DNA from: Pseudomonas viridiflava
GTDB taxonomy: Bacteria; Pseudomonadota; Gammaproteobacteria; Pseudomonadales; Pseudomonadaceae
Direction of reading: 5' to 3'
DNA length: 64,000 nt
Assembly: GCF_900601905.1 (NCBI RefSeq)
Contig: NZ_UWFA01000500.1
Coordinates: 203,501 to 267,500, forward strand
Program-made: the position numbers and the translations under genes
Notes under the pieces: generated by a model
Databases searched by the model: none
Told to the model about the DNA's origin: nothing
What the model saw: only the letters and a program-made list of their open reading frames with translations
In this document: positions 62,561 to 64,000 of the stretch, one piece after another
Numbering within the stretch: the first letter of the stretch is position 1
Layout of the letters: every line of letters starts with the position of its first letter

Positions 62561-63988
62561 TTATCGTTTGCTCGAGGCCAGCATGGTGGCCTTTTCCTGG
62601 TCCATACGAGCCATCAATGGCTGGCTCTGCTGCATGAACCGCTGTTTTTCGGATTTGGCGATGGGGTCCGCCATCGGCAATTTTTGCCCCAGTGGATCGA
62701 CATGCACCCCATTGACCTGGAATTCATAGTGCAAATGCGGGCCTGTCGACAAACCGGTGGTTCCAATATAGCCGATCACTTGGCCTTGCTTGACCGAGCC
62801 GCCGGTTTGAACACCTTTGGCGAAGCCCTGCATGTGGCCGTACAGCGTGCGGTAGGTATCACCGTGCTGGATGATCACGGTGTTGCCGTAGCCGCCACGT
62901 CGGCCGGCGAGCAACACTTTGCCATCGCCGGTGGCCTTGATTGGCGTGCCGCGTGGGGCAGCGTAATCGACGCCTTTGTGAGCGCGGATCTTGTTCAGGA
63001 TCGGGTGCTTGCGGCCCATGGAAAACATTGAGCTGATGCGGGCAAAGTCCACCGGGGTACGGATGAATGCCTTGCGCATGCTGTTGCCATCGGCGGTGTA
63101 GTAGTTTGTGTTGCCTTGTTTGTTGGTGTAGCGCACGGCCGAGTATGACTTGCCATGATTGGTGAAGCGCGCAGAGAGAATGTTGCCGGTACCAACGGTT
63201 TTGCCATTGACGACCTTCTGCTCATAGATGACGTCGAATTCGTCGCCTTTGCGGATGTCCTGAGCGAAGTCGATGTCGTAGCCGAAAATATTGGCCATAT
63301 CCATGGTCATGCTGTGCGATAGACCCGCGCGTTGTGCGGATTGAGACAGAGAATTGTTGATGACGCCGTGGATATAGGCAGTGCGCACGTCCGGCTTGCT
63401 GATTTCCCGGCTGAACGAGAAGCCTTTGTCAGTCCTGGAGAGGCTGATGCGCTCCAGTTCGCTGAGTTTGGTATGCAGCTGCTTGAGCTGACCATCGGAA
63501 TTCAGTTCAAACTGCAGGACCTGACCATTCTGCAAGCGGCTGAACTGTTTCGCCTGTTTATCGCTGGCCATGACCTCGTGCACGGTCGTTGCCGGGAGGC
63601 CGACTTTCTCGAACAGCGTGGACAATGTGTCGCCTTTGCTGACAACCACTTCCCGGTGATTGGGATTCTTGACCGCGGCAACGGCTGCTTTTGCCGGGGC
63701 GGGCTGAGCGTCGGCGGTTTCTTGTGGCTGCTCTGCGCCATTGTCGATCTGAGGAAATGGAGAAACTGCAACGTCTTGTGTGGCTTGATCCGCTTGCGGA
63801 GCGTCTTGGTTAGGTGCGATCTGATCTGCGGCGGCTTCCAGATCGAGATTCAATACAGTTTTTTTGGCTTCAACTTCGCTTGATGGGAAGACCAGAAGGG
63901 CCAGGCTCAGCAAGGCGGCAATGCCGCTTGCAGCGAGCAGGTGGCTCTTTGGATAAAGCGGGGGCGCTTTAGGCGGTGTGTCGATCAT
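62561..63988 (-). CDS. mepM: M23 family murein DD-endopeptidase MepM-like
   Basis: 475 residues. One membrane anchor near the N-terminus (about 18-36), an acidic/Gln-rich linker, a LysM-like segment (REVVVSKGDTLSTLFEKVG, about 112-160), an Ig-like central part and a C-terminal M23 peptidase. Zinc ligands are in HKGVDYAAPRG and HLHYEF. It cleaves cross-links to make room for new peptidoglycan. First visible gene of an operon with anmK; 12 bp remain to the right edge. Confidence 0.95.
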   Translation of the reverse strand: MIDTPPKAPPLYPKSHLLAASGIAALLSLALLVFPSSEVEAKKTVLNLDLEAAADQIAPNQDAPQADQATQDVAVSPFPQIDNGAEQPQETADAQPAPAKAAVAAVKNPNHREVVVSKGDTLSTLFEKVGLPATTVHEVMASDKQAKQFSRLQNGQVLQFELNSDGQLKQLHTKLSELERISLSRTDKGFSFSREISKPDVRTAYIHGVINNSLSQSAQRAGLSHSMTMDMANIFGYDIDFAQDIRKGDEFDVIYEQKVVNGKTVGTGNILSARFTNHGKSYSAVRYTNKQGNTNYYTADGNSMRKAFIRTPVDFARISSMFSMGRKHPILNKIRAHKGVDYAAPRGTPIKATGDGKVLLAGRRGGYGNTVIIQHGDTYRTLYGHMQGFAKGVQTGGSVKQGQVIGYIGTTGLSTGPHLHYEFQVNGVHVDPLGQKLPMADPIAKSEKQRFMQQSQPLMARMDQEKATMLASSKR

Positions 63989-64000
63989 AGGTAATTTGAC

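Overview
This window is chromosomal DNA from a Pseudomonas species, most likely of the fluorescens/syringae lineages. Gene order follows the P. aeruginosa PAO1 stretch from about PA0575 to PA0667 almost gene for gene: rmcA-like, rpoD, dnaG, rpsU, tsaD, plsY, folB, folK, cca, spoVR/yeaH/prkA, glpE, apaH, apaG, rsmA, pdxA, surA, lptD, amgK, murU, djlA, agtSR, agtABCD, rpe, gph, trpE, then trpGDC, vfr, osmC-like, coq7, HIT, SDR, hemJ-like, argC, erpA, anmK, mepM. Many intergenic spaces hold REP/REPIN-type inverted repeats typical of these lineages. I see no tRNA, rRNA, CRISPR array, IS element or prophage.

Layout. 1-7.5 kb: the macromolecular-synthesis operon (rpsU-dnaG-rpoD, minus strand), followed by a PAS/GGDEF/EAL c-di-GMP enzyme cut by the left edge. 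7.7-11.6 kb: tRNA t6A synthesis, phospholipid acylation, folate synthesis and CCA addition. 11.7-16.6 kb: the stress-linked spoVR-yeaH-prkA module. 16.9-24.6 kb: a long minus-strand run from outer-membrane biogenesis (lptD, surA) through pdxA and rsmA to apaG, apaH and glpE. 24.7-27.3 kb: the amgK-murU cell-wall recycling pair and djlA. 28.5-35.8 kb: a two-component system (agtSR) and the adjacent ABC importer (agtABCD) for GABA/5-aminovalerate-type substrates. 36.1-39.2 kb: rpe-gph-trpE. 51.1-53.9 kb: trpGDC. 53.9-64 kb: a lipoate-ligase-like gene, vfr, an OsmC-family gene, coq7 and housekeeping genes through mepM.

The accessory part is 39.3-50.8 kb, between trpE and trpG. In P. aeruginosa, and as I recall in P. 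syringae, this interval carries R-type tailocin genes. Here it holds an EstA/EstP-type autotransporter esterase and a tightly overlapping minus-strand polysaccharide operon: a GT2 glycosyltransferase, rmlBDAC (dTDP-L-rhamnose), wzm-wzt (ABC export with a Wzt carbohydrate-binding tail) and a 931-residue protein that joins a methyltransferase, a WbsX-type domain and a rhamnan-synthesis-F domain. This looks like a rhamnose-rich O-polysaccharide locus.

The most striking regulatory feature is a pair of homologous tryptophan leader ORFs, both ending RWRWRA-stop, one ahead of trpE and one ahead of trpG. The trpE copy is nested in frame as the last 22 codons of gph, sharing its stop codon. The trpG copy stands alone 12-14 kb away. 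Each has a candidate promoter at a similar distance upstream and a CCGG dyad just after the stop codon. Other points worth attention are two exact dyads in the agtA upstream region, a c-di-GMP protein that lacks the periplasmic sensor of P. aeruginosa RmcA, and a 529-bp non-coding rpsU-dnaG gap where PAO1 has a YqeY-family gene.
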